A stretch of 64,000 bases of DNA, from the NCBI GenBank assembly GCA_014607495.2, contig CP053152.1, positions 6,572,001 to 6,636,000 of the forward strand. The letters are read 5' to 3'. Below, piece by piece: positions 47,305-58,929 of the stretch. This stretch comes from Carposina sasakii (Eukaryota; Arthropoda; Insecta; Lepidoptera; Carposinidae). Both the position numbers and the translations under genes were made by a program. How positions within the stretch are numbered: position 1 is the first letter of the stretch; every line of letters starts with the position of its first letter. The notes under the pieces were generated by a model, which saw only the letters and a list, made by a program, of their open reading frames with translations, ran no database searches and was not told the DNA's origin.

Positions 47305-48545
47305 TATTTATGTATTTATCCTAGAACTACGGAATACTGAGTTCAATATTTTAAGGAAATGATTTTTTTAATATTAGTAGGTACCTAATGCAATATTTGA
47401 TGAACCATCTTTGAGGAGATGACATGCACAGTAACATTGCCACTTCCCCGCCTTATGTCTATCTATAGCAAGAAATACCTGTGCTGTGCCTAAATAAAAT
47501 ATTCCGCCGTGTAATTTCAAACGACTTCATTCAGAAATCGAATGTTTGCCAAAATAAATAGAATGGCGGCGTGTCGTCGTCGCCTAAATATTTTCTCAGG
47601 CTCTTCATTCGTTCATTGAAATAGAAAAAGTCAATTTATTTGTCACTCATGAGCACACAAAATCCATGATAACGTACGTAATGGAAGCTACGCTCTGTGT
47701 TTTTTCTACATTTTTGAACATCTTTCGTTTGCTCTCAGAATCTTTTGATGTGTAACACATAATTTGAATCGTCCTTTTCCTATAAACTGGATACTTGAAC
47801 TGCCTACTTTATACATAGGGAACGTGTTGTAATTTCTTCAATTATATACTCGTAGAACTGGCAGATGATAGTTGCGGTTGTGAATACTTTTTACAGGAAG
47901 AAATCGGAAAATTTACAGCGATTGATTGCTATTACAGACATACGTAGGTACATAATAGTTACCCCATAATACCCCAAAGAGATTGGGCAGAAGTGTGTAA
48001 ATTGGTATTATAAATAATAATAAAAGATACACAAATATTCACGACTCATTGACTGAGTCTCACAGTAAGATCTCTAATCACTTGTGTCATGGCTAGGTAC
48101 TTAGCAATGGTTTACAATTACGTGCATATGCATAAATAATTACATAAACATCCATAACTCGGACACAACACTCGATATTCGTTATATTAATATTTATAAT
48201 AAAATGGGAATAATGCTATTCCAATTTAAAGACATAAAATCGTCCACTAACGTTATAATAGATGCACGCAACCCTCCAAATCCGGGTATAAACCGAGAAA
48301 TAGGCCTGAATAAATTATCTGAAACATAGACAATGCCACCTCACTAATGTGATGGCGAATAATTTATGTTTATCCAAGTTTGGAGCACTTTGGTTTCAGA
48401 GCCCTGAACAAAACGAGGAATGGTGGTTTAAAAACATCATTTCACAGTTGAAGTCAAAATATTAAAGGGTAAAAACTTTATGAACATAACCATGGTAGGA
48501 AAACCCTTGTTGTTTAATATAGGTAATTCATTCATTTATTCATAT
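47305..48545. other. No gene recognised
   Basis: AT-rich, nothing supported. Confidence 0.5.
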
Positions 48546-48549
48546 GAAT

Positions 48550-48722
48550 AGGACAGGGATATGATATCATATGAATAGGGATCTGGTTTAGCATATCGGG
48601 GTTAGTGTTAAAAATCAGTGACAAGTTGCTAGCTCATCGCCTGGGAGAACACCCCTAAGTTCCTGTTCAGATGCAGCTAATGTATTCTATTAAAGACCCG
48701 CATCAGCACAGGCACTTAATAT
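48550..48722 (-). repeat. 'cttccgtgcatgtcg' family, inverted copy
   Basis: gctagctcatcgcctgggag, ctaagttcctg, gatgcagctaatgtattct and acccgcatcagcacaggc are the inverse of the 55130-55312 copy with decay. Confidence 0.5.
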
Positions 48723-48724
48723 AA

Positions 48725-50300
48725 TACTGCTATTTATTGGTGATTTTGTTCGTGACTTTCTCTCTAATGTGGTAGTATTGTAGGTATTAATGAATAATTC
48801 ATATTGCGTTTCAAAACTATTAATGTGAAAAGTATTGCGATTTATTCGGGTCAAAGAGATCAATCACGGGCAGGAACTTTTTCATTCATGTAGTAAACTC
48901 CATTCATGTTATGGAATATGAAACAAGAACCCTTAAAATCGAATCTATTTTTCTGAAGGTCTATGGAGACTAACTTGCAAAAAAATCTGTTAATTATCTT
49001 TTTTTATGCGAATAGATAGGAAGTAATAAAAGTTTAGTTTTAATGCACATGTAGGTAGGAATAACAGATCCTCTACTAAACCGACCGTCAATTATTTTAG
49101 AGACTAATCTAAGCTGCACGGTGTGTGTCTGTCATACGAGAACTCGTAGAATGAAGTATGTTGGGACAAAATAAATAAAACGTAGAATAGGTAAAACTAC
49201 CTTTCGCTCCCTTTTCTTTTGTAGATCGTAGCAAAGATCCCAGAGGAAGAGCAATCAATCAGCCAGGTCCTGGTTCATCTATCTATAACCATGTAAAACA
49301 AATACTCGTATTTAGTAATATTTCCTAGCTCACTGATTGAAGCTAACGAATTTATCGCAGTATCTTTTATCGAGTTATGGTCCCTTTTATTATAGGTACT
49401 TTGTGGTGACCAGATCGGTGGAAATCTCCATAGTTAGGTTAAAGGTAATAACAGCTGAACATATCATAAAACAGCCATTATATATATTGATAAGGTGTCA
49501 TTATAGCATGAAAATAATGACTCTAGGTAGAAGATACTCGTAAGCCGCCATCGTGAATAAGTAGAGGTCCTGAGTATTGTATTGAATACAGATAAATCAG
49601 AACGTCATTTTATCTCTCAAGGGGCTTCCTCCTACAATTTCGGACTTTATGTGATAATTAAGGATTAAGCTCGGTATAAAATAATACAAACATTCATATA
49701 AAAATACTTTATGTTATCAAATGGTCAACATATTAAAATTATATGAAACCTCTACGTGATAGATGATTGCGGAAACGTGAGATCGGTGCGGGTAACTATA
49801 GTTTATTGTTTGAAGTTTCCAACAGCAGCGTGATAACTATTGTTTGCATTGTAGAAGCAAAACGCTGCCGCTATACGCAGTACGGAGCGATTTCGCGCTT
49901 CCACAATTAAACTAATCATGGTCAGCTCGATGGCTTAATGTTTTGTGCCCGTTCAAAAACTATTATAAACAAATTATAACTGATTCAATTACTGCATTGG
50001 GCATAAACACATTAGTATATTATATGAAACCATTTTAACATCTACAGTGAGTCGATTATTATAATAATTTTTATGAGATAAGGTGGTCGAGTCTCTTAGT
50101 GCTAAACCATGTCGTTAAGTTACAAATAACATTTTCGAAATACTTATATGTACTATATTGTTAACATTCATCTAACAAATAACACTCAGCAAGTTTATAT
50201 TGACTTTCATAATTAATATATTTATCCAACGCCTAATATAATTCAAATGCTACTGCTTAAGCCTGTACTAAATACAAACTTATACTTGATCTTAACTTCA
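48725..50300. other. No gene recognised
   Basis: Short frames only, nothing supported. Confidence 0.5.
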
Positions 50301-50305
50301 CAACA

Positions 50306-50624
50306 TCACCAGTATGATGAATTTGGTGAGAGCGAGATGTCTCACTTTTAAACGTCAAATCCACAGTACTAAGTAATAACTAGACAGGGCAAGTGTTTCT
50401 GCTTGGTGTGGACAAAGCATAGATTACAATCTATGGTAAAAAGGGATTGCTATCAGCCCTAATTCCTTCAGTCCTGGCTCGAGAACGAGTGTCTATTCTA
50501 ATTCTTAAGTCTATTTTTTACATGCAAAATACATCCACTTAGTTTATCTAGTTATTAATAGCTCTGTGAATTTGACGTTTAAAAGTGAGACATCTCGCTC
50601 TCATCAAATTCATCTTACCGGTGC
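50306..50624. mobile_element. Foldback element, arms of about 75 bp
   Basis: gatgaatttggtgagagcga onwards (50316-50360) matches the inverse of 50570-50614 at 44 of 45 bases. Pairing continues more loosely outward to about 50306/50624 and inward over taataactaga. The central part is about 150 bp with no open frame. Confidence 0.85.
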
Positions 50625-50629
50625 AGTTA

Positions 50630-51400
50630 TTTTTATACACTACCTATGTACATTGTACATGACTCTTTAACAACAGTTTACTTTATCGTAATTAGTCTTA
50701 TAATTTAAAATATATCCTCTAATTAACTGTTTTGAATGGATACACTACTACACCCAATAAGTTATTTATATCAATAACATAAAATACTCTACCTAAATGC
50801 AATAATCTAAGAACATTGCCTTAGCTTAGGGTTTTACCGTTTTGTTTTTATTAGCTTATATTATGTATTACCGTCCTGTTTTTTCAGGACATGTCCTGCT
50901 TTTTTTATATATTTATTGAGGAATGCCCACAATTGTTACACTTTTACATGATTGAATATCATCTACATACAATTCCTAGTAGTGCACAATTAATTACGGG
51001 CAAACACAGCACGTACTAATACTAGTCAAAACATTTCAAAAAATAAATCTACAAAAACGCATTATCACTCAGGTTTGTATCACACTGAGACGACAAGTAA
51101 ACAAGTAATACCTTAATAATATGGAGTTAATCAACGAAAGACAAGTTAAGTATAACATACATATAAAGATGGACCTAAATCATAGTAAAAAATTGAATAG
51201 TAAATAATTGAGGCGAAAACGACACTCTGAGCTATTATCTACCCAGAGCCTTACGGACCTGCAACCTGTACTTCGATTCACTTGTAGCAAATATATCTGT
51301 GCATTGGCTTATTTTAATGAACAGTCTCGACATTCGCGGTATAGGTGAATTTCGACCTAATACGGTTCTACGTAGCGGCGCAGCAAAGGGGGCGATAAGA
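50630..51400. other. No gene recognised
   Basis: AT-rich. A ccgtcctg...tcaggacatg palindrome-like patch near 50872-50900 is the only structure noticed. Confidence 0.45.
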
Positions 51401-51408
51401 CCACGGGG

Positions 51409-51875
51409 CTATCTTGCTGGAGCACTGATCCTGAGACGAGAAAGAAGATAAGGGGAATCTATGTGACCCTGAACAATTCTGTAAAGAAATATGAGGTCGA
51501 TTATGTCTCTACGCCTGCTCAAATATACGAGCTTAAAGTACTCCAGCCTCTCGTTATAGGATTTATATTTCTTCGCTACTCCTACAGAGTATGCCAAATG
51601 ATATACGAACCTCTTCTGTATCCTTTCGAGCCGCAAGGAATGGGTAGCATAGTGCGGTCGCCATACCACATTACAGTACTCGAGACTACTCCTCACTTGC
51701 GCAACTTCCTTAATAATATTGCATGGGAGACTTTATCGAAAGCCTTGCTGAAATCCGTGTAGATGACGTCAGTTTGAAGACATTTGTCAAGGGACTCCAA
51801 CAGAGGTTCGACAAAAGATAGCAAATTACTGTCTGTCGATCTTCCTGTCAAGAAGCCATGTTGGTGAGAGGTTAG
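51409..51875 (-). pseudogene. Jockey/CR1-type LINE polymerase with internal deletion
   Basis: On the minus strand, first QHGFLTGRSTDSNLL (51838-51864 for the first part) and then TDFSKAFDK (51732-51758) are the early motifs of a non-LTR reverse transcriptase, the latter holding the first catalytic aspartate. A few codons later the sequence changes frame and jumps to RSSLEYCNVVWRPHYATHS and a C-terminal part ending RISAPAR. The region between, including the second catalytic (xADD) motif, is lost. A broken relic. Confidence 0.85.
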
Positions 51876-51929
51876 ATGTTTTTTGAAGAACGTATTTTCA
51901 GACGTACAACAGATTTTCTAAGGGTACTG

Positions 51930-52050
51930 ACATCAGGTCAACGCCTAGTGCGACGACGCAAATAAACGTCAGCGGCACTGAAGGTGTTAAAGATCACGAC
52001 CTCTCGCATTCCGTGCATCGCTCTAACCAACTGAGCTATCGGGTACACAT
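51930..52050 (-). mobile_element. tRNA-derived SINE, copy 3 (different subfamily)
   Basis: The minus strand from 52044 reads acccgatagctcagttgg, then gcgatgcacggaatgcgaga and ggtcgtg, a tRNA-like head sharing the gcacggaatgc segment with copies 1 and 2. The T arm and B box are replaced by other sequence, so it could not be transcribed normally. Confidence 0.6.
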
Positions 52051-52079
52051 ATTTTTGAGTTGGTTAGTAGTTTAAAAGC

Positions 52080-53080
52080 AGTCGTATTCTGTTATCTACA
52101 TAAATTTTCATAATATGACGACGCAAATTATATGAAGAGTGTAAGAAAAAACTAACAGAGAATATACAATCAGCTTGCATTATTGTAAATTAATTCTCTA
52201 TTAACAATAATGTAATCTTAAAACAAAATACGTGATGCACTAGGTACTCCATGCTTAGTCCATGGATTTAAATAGGCATTCTTATTTAGGCGTTCTGCAG
52301 CACGGATTGTACATTTTATATTTGAAATATAAAGTATACTGCTTTTTTTCTACGTACCTACTCGATAATGTCACATGATATTCCACCGCTCCCCACTGGA
52401 GCAGATACTCGATCACGTCCCTAATCACATGTCACTGTTTCTGGAACATTCACATTTTATGAAATAAAAGTAAAAACGGTAACTTTTATCGACATCATTG
52501 ACAAGAGCCACTTTGGGGAATGTAAATGTTTATATTATGTTAATGATACGTTACTTGTATGAAGTACGTAGGTACTTAACATTTATTTTATGAGGGCTGC
52601 AAATTTTAAAATGTATTTACACTCTACACTACCTATATTTCACTATGGTGTCTCGTTACCTATTTATAATAAACAGAGGCATCATAAATATACAGATTCG
52701 TTACTTTACCTACTTAATTAAGATTTTACAAAAAACAACAAAACAAAATCTTGCAAATTTTAACAAAAAGGCATTTCTTATTTTAACATTCACACAATAT
52801 AAGAGACATTATAACTATTTCTTAGGCCGAACGAACTACTCATACGTACTTACAATATTTATACATAAATTTTAATTTAAGTACGACTAATGTAAAACTA
52901 TATAATACATAAGTATCTACTGCTGAAATGATAATAAGATATACTTATGTTACTCTATGAAAGTGGTTATAATATATACTCTTTGGCCATGCCATGAAAC
53001 ATCACTAAAGGGATTATGACATCTTTGGCATATTAGTACCCTTGCATTACCTAGGAATAAAAAGAAAGACAAACACAAGT
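52080..53080. other. No gene recognised
   Basis: The 76-codon frame at 52645-52875 is AT-rich and has no recognisable feature. Confidence 0.5.
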
Positions 53081-53084
53081 TTTC

Positions 53085-53465
53085 GTTTTTTTTTGTGGCC
53101 ACCATTAACGAAGGGTACGTACTCTATACATCAAATAAAGTAAGTTTATGCCAAAAAAAATGCTGGGAAAAAAATAATTTTTTTTAATATTTTTTTTAAT
53201 TACTTGATCGGGCCAAATTAATAATGTCCAGTGTTTATGCTAGTTTTTTCATAGACAGATATTAATTATTTCTCCTAAAAAAATCTATTTATACGCGTCA
53301 ATGTGCATTTATGCAGAAAAACGCAGTCTATTTACTCAACTTTGGACCCCAATATATTGGAAACCAGACACTTCCGAGGTATGCTTCCATGGAGAAAAAT
53401 GATCGTGATGATGAGGAGATTCCGTAGTTTTCGAGAACTTTGACGACCAAAAATCACCCTGTATT
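53085..53465 (+). mobile_element. tacagggtgtt-type TIR element, copy 2
   Basis: Right end tcaccctgta intact; left end degraded into a T-run. The interior matches copies 1 and 3 throughout. Confidence 0.75.
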
Positions 53466-53970
53466 TATTACAGTTATATTTTTTCTACTGGTTGGTGTCA
53501 AAAACAATATGCAAATGAATAGCATCAAAACGTAACAAAATAAAATATTTAGAATCCCTAGAGCCTAGATTAATTTTGAGGACGTCCTCCGTAAATTGAC
53601 TACTTATTTTAAACAATTTAAAAAATATATAATACTTACGCATAACCTCACCACACAATATGGTGGATGTTATTCAAGCTTACCTACTTGAAAATATAAG
53701 CTTTAAAACATTGTGAAATCGCAAAAAGGTTAATGTTAAAAACAATTTTCAATGCAGTCATAACATCGTGACCCAAATTAGGACTACGTAGTCCTTTAAA
53801 ATTACATTATAATATCTAAATCAAATAAACTTTTGGGTTTTATTCCATTACGTACAAGAAACGTGACGGAAATGGTTAAACGGTTTGGCGCCAACCGGCT
53901 AAAGTTGAATGTGTCACCAAGACCATGTTTAACTTCATTATTAACAGCACTGGAGCAATCATGAGACCTA
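53466..53970. other. No gene recognised
   Basis: AT-rich, nothing supported. Confidence 0.5.
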
Positions 53971-53973
53971 TTC

Positions 53974-54230
53974 AAATTACGCAATAGTAGCCATCCTTGA
54001 CAGATTTCATATTTTAGTTTTCAATGCTACTGTCTTGCGGGACCTATTTTGAATTATGGGAGACCTCAGTTAATTTTGGTAATTTCGGAGGTACAAAGGA
54101 AATTCTAGGTTTTTTATTACACAACACAATAGTACTAGAAGTCTCTGATAATTCAAAATAGGTCCCATCCTATATAGCATCGGAAACAAAAATATGAAAT
54201 TTGGTAAGGATGGCTACTATTGCGCAATTT
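53974..54230. mobile_element. Foldback element, about 95-bp arms
   Basis: aaattacgcaatagtagcca (53974 onwards) matches the inverse of the sequence ending at 54230. Pairing continues inward through ttcatatttt and gggacctattttgaattat. The centre is about 70 bp. No coding content. Confidence 0.88.
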
Positions 54231-54234
54231 TTGG

Positions 54235-55128
54235 CTACCGCATTTTGGAAATACAGCCGTGAAAAGTTACAGGTATTATTGTATGTATCATACACCATCA
54301 TTAATGTATGTGGTTCCATCCATTTAATGATCATTAAAGCAAATGCCTGCTGTGCCAGTGTCTAATGGTAGATACTCTCCAATTTGCATTACAGCTGGCA
54401 CTGAGCGCAGCTTAAATCTATTACGAACATACAATACATAGCTATATGCAGTAGGATGCATTATTACCCATTTACATTTATTAGTCTAATGGTCTCTGGC
54501 ACCAACTGCTTAAATCTCGGATAATTATTTACCATTGTACCGTCTATTTCGAAGTTCGAATAAAATTATCCCAGATTATCCGGGCCTAACGATATGTGGA
54601 TATACGTATCCACATATTAATTGACCAGCAATTATTTTCTATACTTTTAAACAGTATGTAAATTAAGTAAATATATAATGTAATATTCAACGCAAAGGTT
54701 CCGTAATTGTGTGATACAAAATAACATTGGATACCTATTACCATAAGTGGTACCCATTACCTGTAACAAAATATGAACATTTTTTTCCTCACATAGCTGT
54801 GTTCATTAAGTATATAATTTATAAGGTTTTATAACTCGTATTATCTTATAAAATGTTGTGAAAGTTTCCAGTTTCAGTATTGGTACCTTACTTGGAAGGC
54901 TACATTTTTACGAACGTCGCTAGAGTTTCAAACTTGTAGCTTGTGGTTTTAATAAAGATGCTTCTTGTTACTTCCAAGATGTCGTGTCATTTCATTAGGG
55001 ATGTGTTTTAAATACATTTACTACCTAAACCAGTAGGTACGGTAGTATAAATACTTAACTAAAGATACTTAACATATTTATCATGTCACTTTGAATAATA
55101 ATTATTTTAATAATAATAATAATTAATA
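54235..55128. other. No gene recognised
   Basis: Small inverted motifs only (for example gatatgtggatatacgtatc near 54592), nothing supported. Confidence 0.45.
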
Positions 55129-55129
55129 A

Positions 55130-55312
55130 TTCCTGTGCTGATGCAGGGCTTCACTAGAATACATCAACTGCATCTGCTTCTGTGCATGTCGTAGCAGTCG
55201 ACTAAGGAACTTCTCGCTGAACAATAACATTAGTCCCCGCTATGTTGGTGGCTGTCTGTGGGATCTCGCTTGTGATTCTGCAGTTCTGGCTACCCCATTT
55301 CCCGAAGACAGC
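55130..55312 (+). repeat. 'cttccgtgcatgtcg' family, most complete copy
   Basis: ctgtgctgatgcagggcttc, gaatacatcaactgcatctg, ttctgtgcatgtcgtagcag and gattctgcagttctggctac. It serves as the reference for the other copies in this window. Confidence 0.6.
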
Positions 55313-55314
55313 CG

Positions 55315-55898
55315 TATCTATATATGTAATGTATGAATGATAATATACCTATCTACCTACACTTAATTATTAGTGCTTAGTTACTAAACAATGTTATTTC
55401 GTGTAAGAGCCACATAGATATAAATTATGTTACAAAGTTTTCATCTTCATAAAATGTAATTTTTTTCCTACAGTGATTGTCTCTAATGAAAACAAAAGAA
55501 CAACATCTATCATTTGAGTAGGACAACATTTTACAACTGGAGGAAAAACTTGTAAAAACGGTTCTCTGGCAAGCAACTTGACCGTTGTAGCACCATTGTG
55601 GGTCTTAGTTGGTTCATCGAATATTTAATCTAAAAGATTTTCTTAAAAATATGAAATCATTTAAATGTTTCATATTTTTGCTCATCATAAATTATCTGTG
55701 ATATATCTCTATCACCAATAAAATTGTGAGTTTATATGAAAGTGAAATAGTATGTGAAAATCCTGCATTACTAATTACTAGCATATTTCCAGTAAATACC
55801 CTCAATTTCATGTACATGTTTTTTTTAATTAGTTAAATTACGGCAAATGTTCGCTCAAAGGTGCACGACCGACGACGACTCGGCCGTGGTTCGCGACC
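55315..55898. other. 3' side of the GPCR exon, no gene recognised
   Basis: Would hold the receptor's 3' UTR. I did not find a convincing minus-strand aataaa close to the stop. Confidence 0.45.
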
Positions 55899-55899
55899 G

Positions 55900-56078
55900 C
55901 TACGTTTTGACCGCGGTGAGCGTCGAGAGCGGCTCCCCCGCTTGTCGAGCCGTCAGCTGCAGCGGCAGCACTTTCTTCGCCAGCCGCGTGAAGGTGCAGC
56001 GGAACTGACGGCTCATGCTGCAGTATAGGACGAAGTTCACCGCCGACCCAACCAGCGCCATCAAATCCATTACTTCCC
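55900..56078 (-). CDS. Class A neuropeptide-type GPCR, last coding exon
   Basis: On the minus strand a 3' splice site (ttgttcatag) at 56079-56080 is followed by 58 codons and a TAG at 55900. The exon starts with two bases of a split codon (phase 1 intron). It encodes the end of transmembrane helix 7 with an NFVLY version of the NPxxY motif, then CSMSRQFRCTFTRL, an amphipathic helix 8 as in rhodopsin-like receptors. A short cytoplasmic tail ends in TAVKT. The string SAVNFVLYCSMSRQFR resembles insect myosuppressin/FMRFamide-type receptors; this subtype is a tentative recollection. The exon is GC-rich against AT-rich flanks, as expected for coding DNA. Helices 1-6 must lie on exons upstream, that is at higher coordinates; I saw none up to 64000. 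Confidence 0.75.
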
Positions 56079-56079
56079 C

Positions 56080-57055
56080 TATGAACAAGATAAATCCATT
56101 TGAAATCACCATTCATCACCAATCACCAACAAAACAAACATCATTAGCATATAAAAATAGCTTTCTATCAAAATGTAACCTTTGAAGTGTCAATGTTATT
56201 TTCTGTTTATTGCGGTTTTTTATGGAATAAACGACATAAAAATATCAACGTGCCGATAATGTGTCAGGTGCTGTCACTACACAGCCGCGGCCAAGCCCAT
56301 TATTTGGCCCGTTCCACCGAACGACAACATTCAATGCCGCAATATATTTTTGACAAATCACCTAATATTATTGATTTGTCATGTTTGTATTCATTCTACA
56401 AAGGGAGGCACCTATACTTGCCTACCTATAATTGGCATCAAAAATATCAAAACTGTCACAGCAGAGCTATTCCTTGGGTTGCTTTGATAGATTACCGTTG
56501 GCAATAAAGTTACTCGCTAATTACTTAAGTTATTCGCCATAAAACAATACCAAGTTCTGGAAGGTCCAGGGTAAGAAGGCTAGAAACTATATCAAAATAT
56601 CTACAGAAAGCAATACGGGTAATAATTTTGTATACGTTAATGTCAAGCAAGTAGGTATGTAATTTATAAATGTCAATTTAGAAATGGCTGATCCATCGAA
56701 CCCATGCGAATAGACAATGGAATTTTGTTAAAGTTTACTTTATATGCGAAACGTTTTTAATAAATGTTTCGCTTAACTAAGGTATTTTAGTCTATTAATA
56801 AAGGATCAATGCGAATATAACAAATTGACACGAACAACCAATAGACCTTAACCGTGTCATCAACACAGAGTATTCGGCTGTCAGCCCAGCTCAATTAGCC
56901 CATTCAGGTGTAAATAGTGAGGTAACTATCTCAGACAAAGCAATTTGTGGTCTTACGATACAATATGGATGGATAGGATACCTATATGTGTTGAGGCACA
57001 TCATGAGAGGATCTATCTACCTATACTATAGTGTAATATCTAGTCTAGTGTCTAG
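56080..57055. other. Probable intron of the GPCR gene
   Basis: Minus-strand sequence upstream of the last exon. The plus-strand 106-codon frame at 56187-56507 has no recognisable domain and I do not call it. Confidence 0.45.
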
Positions 57056-57060
57056 GCCTG

Positions 57061-57250
57061 TCCTACTAATATCATAAATGCGAAAGTTTGTGAAGATTGT
57101 TGTATGTATATATGTATATATTTGTTTGTCGCTCCTTCACGCAAAAACTACCGAATGAATTTTGATGAAACTTGGCAGGTATAAGCTTATACATCAGAAT
57201 AACTCAATAAAGTTCACGCGGACGAAGTCGCGGGTTTGTGGCCGCTAGTT
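57061..57250 (-). mobile_element. cccgcgacttcgtccgcg retroposon, inverted copy
   Basis: Starts on the minus strand with actagcggccacaaacccgc and gacttcgtccgcgtgaac, and ends with ctttcgcatttatgatatta and gtaggac. Short, nearly complete. Confidence 0.8.
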
Positions 57251-57482
57251 ATAATATAGGTAAGTACCTATCTATTTTTATGCTACTCATCTGTCTATAG
57301 TTATAATAGCATTTGTAGTATTTTGTTATAAGTTAGGTACAAGAATTATTTTAATAGGTACATACTGACTTTACGTATTTATAATATAAAACGTAAAATG
57401 CATTTTCAAAAATAATATTATGATGTCAAACCTCAGTCCTGGGTAATATAATAATAGAAGTGAATTCACAGAACAAAAATTT

Positions 57483-57600
57483 GGTTCAATTCAATTCAAT
57501 TCTTTATTTGTATTTGGCAGTTCGTAAATACAAATAACAGCGCTTCTGACTGCCGGTAACAAGAATATTACTTGTTAAATCATTATTATTACAACAGCTG
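57483..57600 (-). mobile_element. LINE 3' end with ttgaa repeats
   Basis: On the minus strand caaataaagaattgaattga, an aataaa plus (TTGAA)n tail, preceded by agtcagaagcgctgttattt as in lepidopteran LINEs. Confidence 0.6.
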
Positions 57601-57604
57601 CGGA

Positions 57605-58378
57605 TCCCAAAAGGCTGTAAAGAGTTACTCGTATCATCTTTTTACGAAACATATTCCTCGGTAGACTAGGGGTTAGATGTTAAAAATATATGTGGTAAAT
57701 ACATATTTTTAGTCTTAAGGTCACGTTTATTTTTCCGTAAGAAGCAGGCAGAGATCTACCTAGGACCTATTGGCTACATGTTTGATCTGCTTACCTCTAA
57801 AATCTGGAACTCTGGAAATATTTTAGACGTTGGCAATAAGTACATTAAAATATTTGAGCCTGAATGGCATTTAATAACTTAGAGTGAAGTGATAGCTATT
57901 AGTTTAAATTATCCATTTTATCTAAATAAGTAGTCATTGCCCTTTGCCTGAGTCGACATTTCAACGTTCGGTCACGCAACGCAATGCATTAAATCTAAGT
58001 GGCAGAGAAAAATTGTAAACCAAAGTGGGGTATGAATCACGAAACCAGGACAAAATGGGCTGATATCGGTTACAATTTATGTATATTTATGTATATAGGG
58101 TACTATAAAATATACCTACCTAGCTTCGATACCTTTCTATTATTTAGATGTATTACTTCTTTGAAAAGGATACTGATAAATCATACATCTCTGGGCACAG
58201 TTGTAATTACAAATTTTGAAAATAAAATATCATGGGAATTCAAATTAATTTGAATTTATTTGACATTTCTAATATCTTCTACATTATTAAATTTTAATGC
58301 AATTATTTTAAATGTTCCATGTAATATGATGGAGAGTAGAGTAAATTTTGATTAAGTAGGTATTTTAATTATTTCTTT
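57605..58378. other. No gene recognised
   Basis: The 84-codon frame at 57999-58253 has no recognisable feature. Confidence 0.5.
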
Positions 58379-58380
58379 AT

Positions 58381-58728
58381 ATACAGGGTGTTGTTTTGGT
58401 TGCCACCCTTAACGAAGGGTACGTACTCTATACATCTAATAAAGTAAGATAATGCCAAAAAAATGCTGGGAAACGATGTAAATTATTTTGAAAAAAAAAA
58501 TCGGGCGAAATTTATGGTGTCTAGTGTTTATGTTAGTTTTTATATAGACATATTAAGTATTTCTCGTGATAAAATCTTGCTAGGCGCATCTATGTGCATT
58601 TATGCAGAAAAACGCAGTATATTTACTCAAGTTTGAACCCAAATATATTGGAAACCAGACACTTCCCAGGTATGCTTCCATGGAGAAAAATATTCGGGAA
58701 CGTTGAAGACTAAAAAACACTCTGTATA
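58381..58728 (+). mobile_element. tacagggtgtt-type TIR element, copy 3 (best ends)
   Basis: Ends tatacagggtgtt and aacactctgtata are inverse complements with one change and suggest a TA target duplication. The interior matches copies 1 and 2, with a deletion near 58490. Confidence 0.82.
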
Positions 58729-58734
58729 TTCGTG

Positions 58735-58923
58735 TGTTTGTAATTCATAGATTAGGAGGTAATCTATGTTGTAATTGAACTCCTTCTAAACGGCTGAAAC
58801 GATTTTGAGAAAAAATTTTGTGTGTGGTCAGTTGGGCTTGAGAATGGTTTAGATTTACAATTCGGTCAACTAGAACAAGTTTATCTGCATTCCACACGGA
58901 TGGAGTAGCGGGTGTCCACTAGT
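58735..58923 (-). mobile_element. Retroposon related to the cccgcgacttcgtccgcg group
   Basis: On the minus strand starts actagtggacacccgctact, followed by ccgtgtggaatgcaga, and further in aatcgtttcagccgttt. Divergent copy. Confidence 0.65.
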
Positions 58924-58929
58924 AGTAGT

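Noticed and set aside
56187..56507. 106-codon plus-strand frame
   Set aside because: Lies in the probable receptor intron on the other strand, no recognisable feature.
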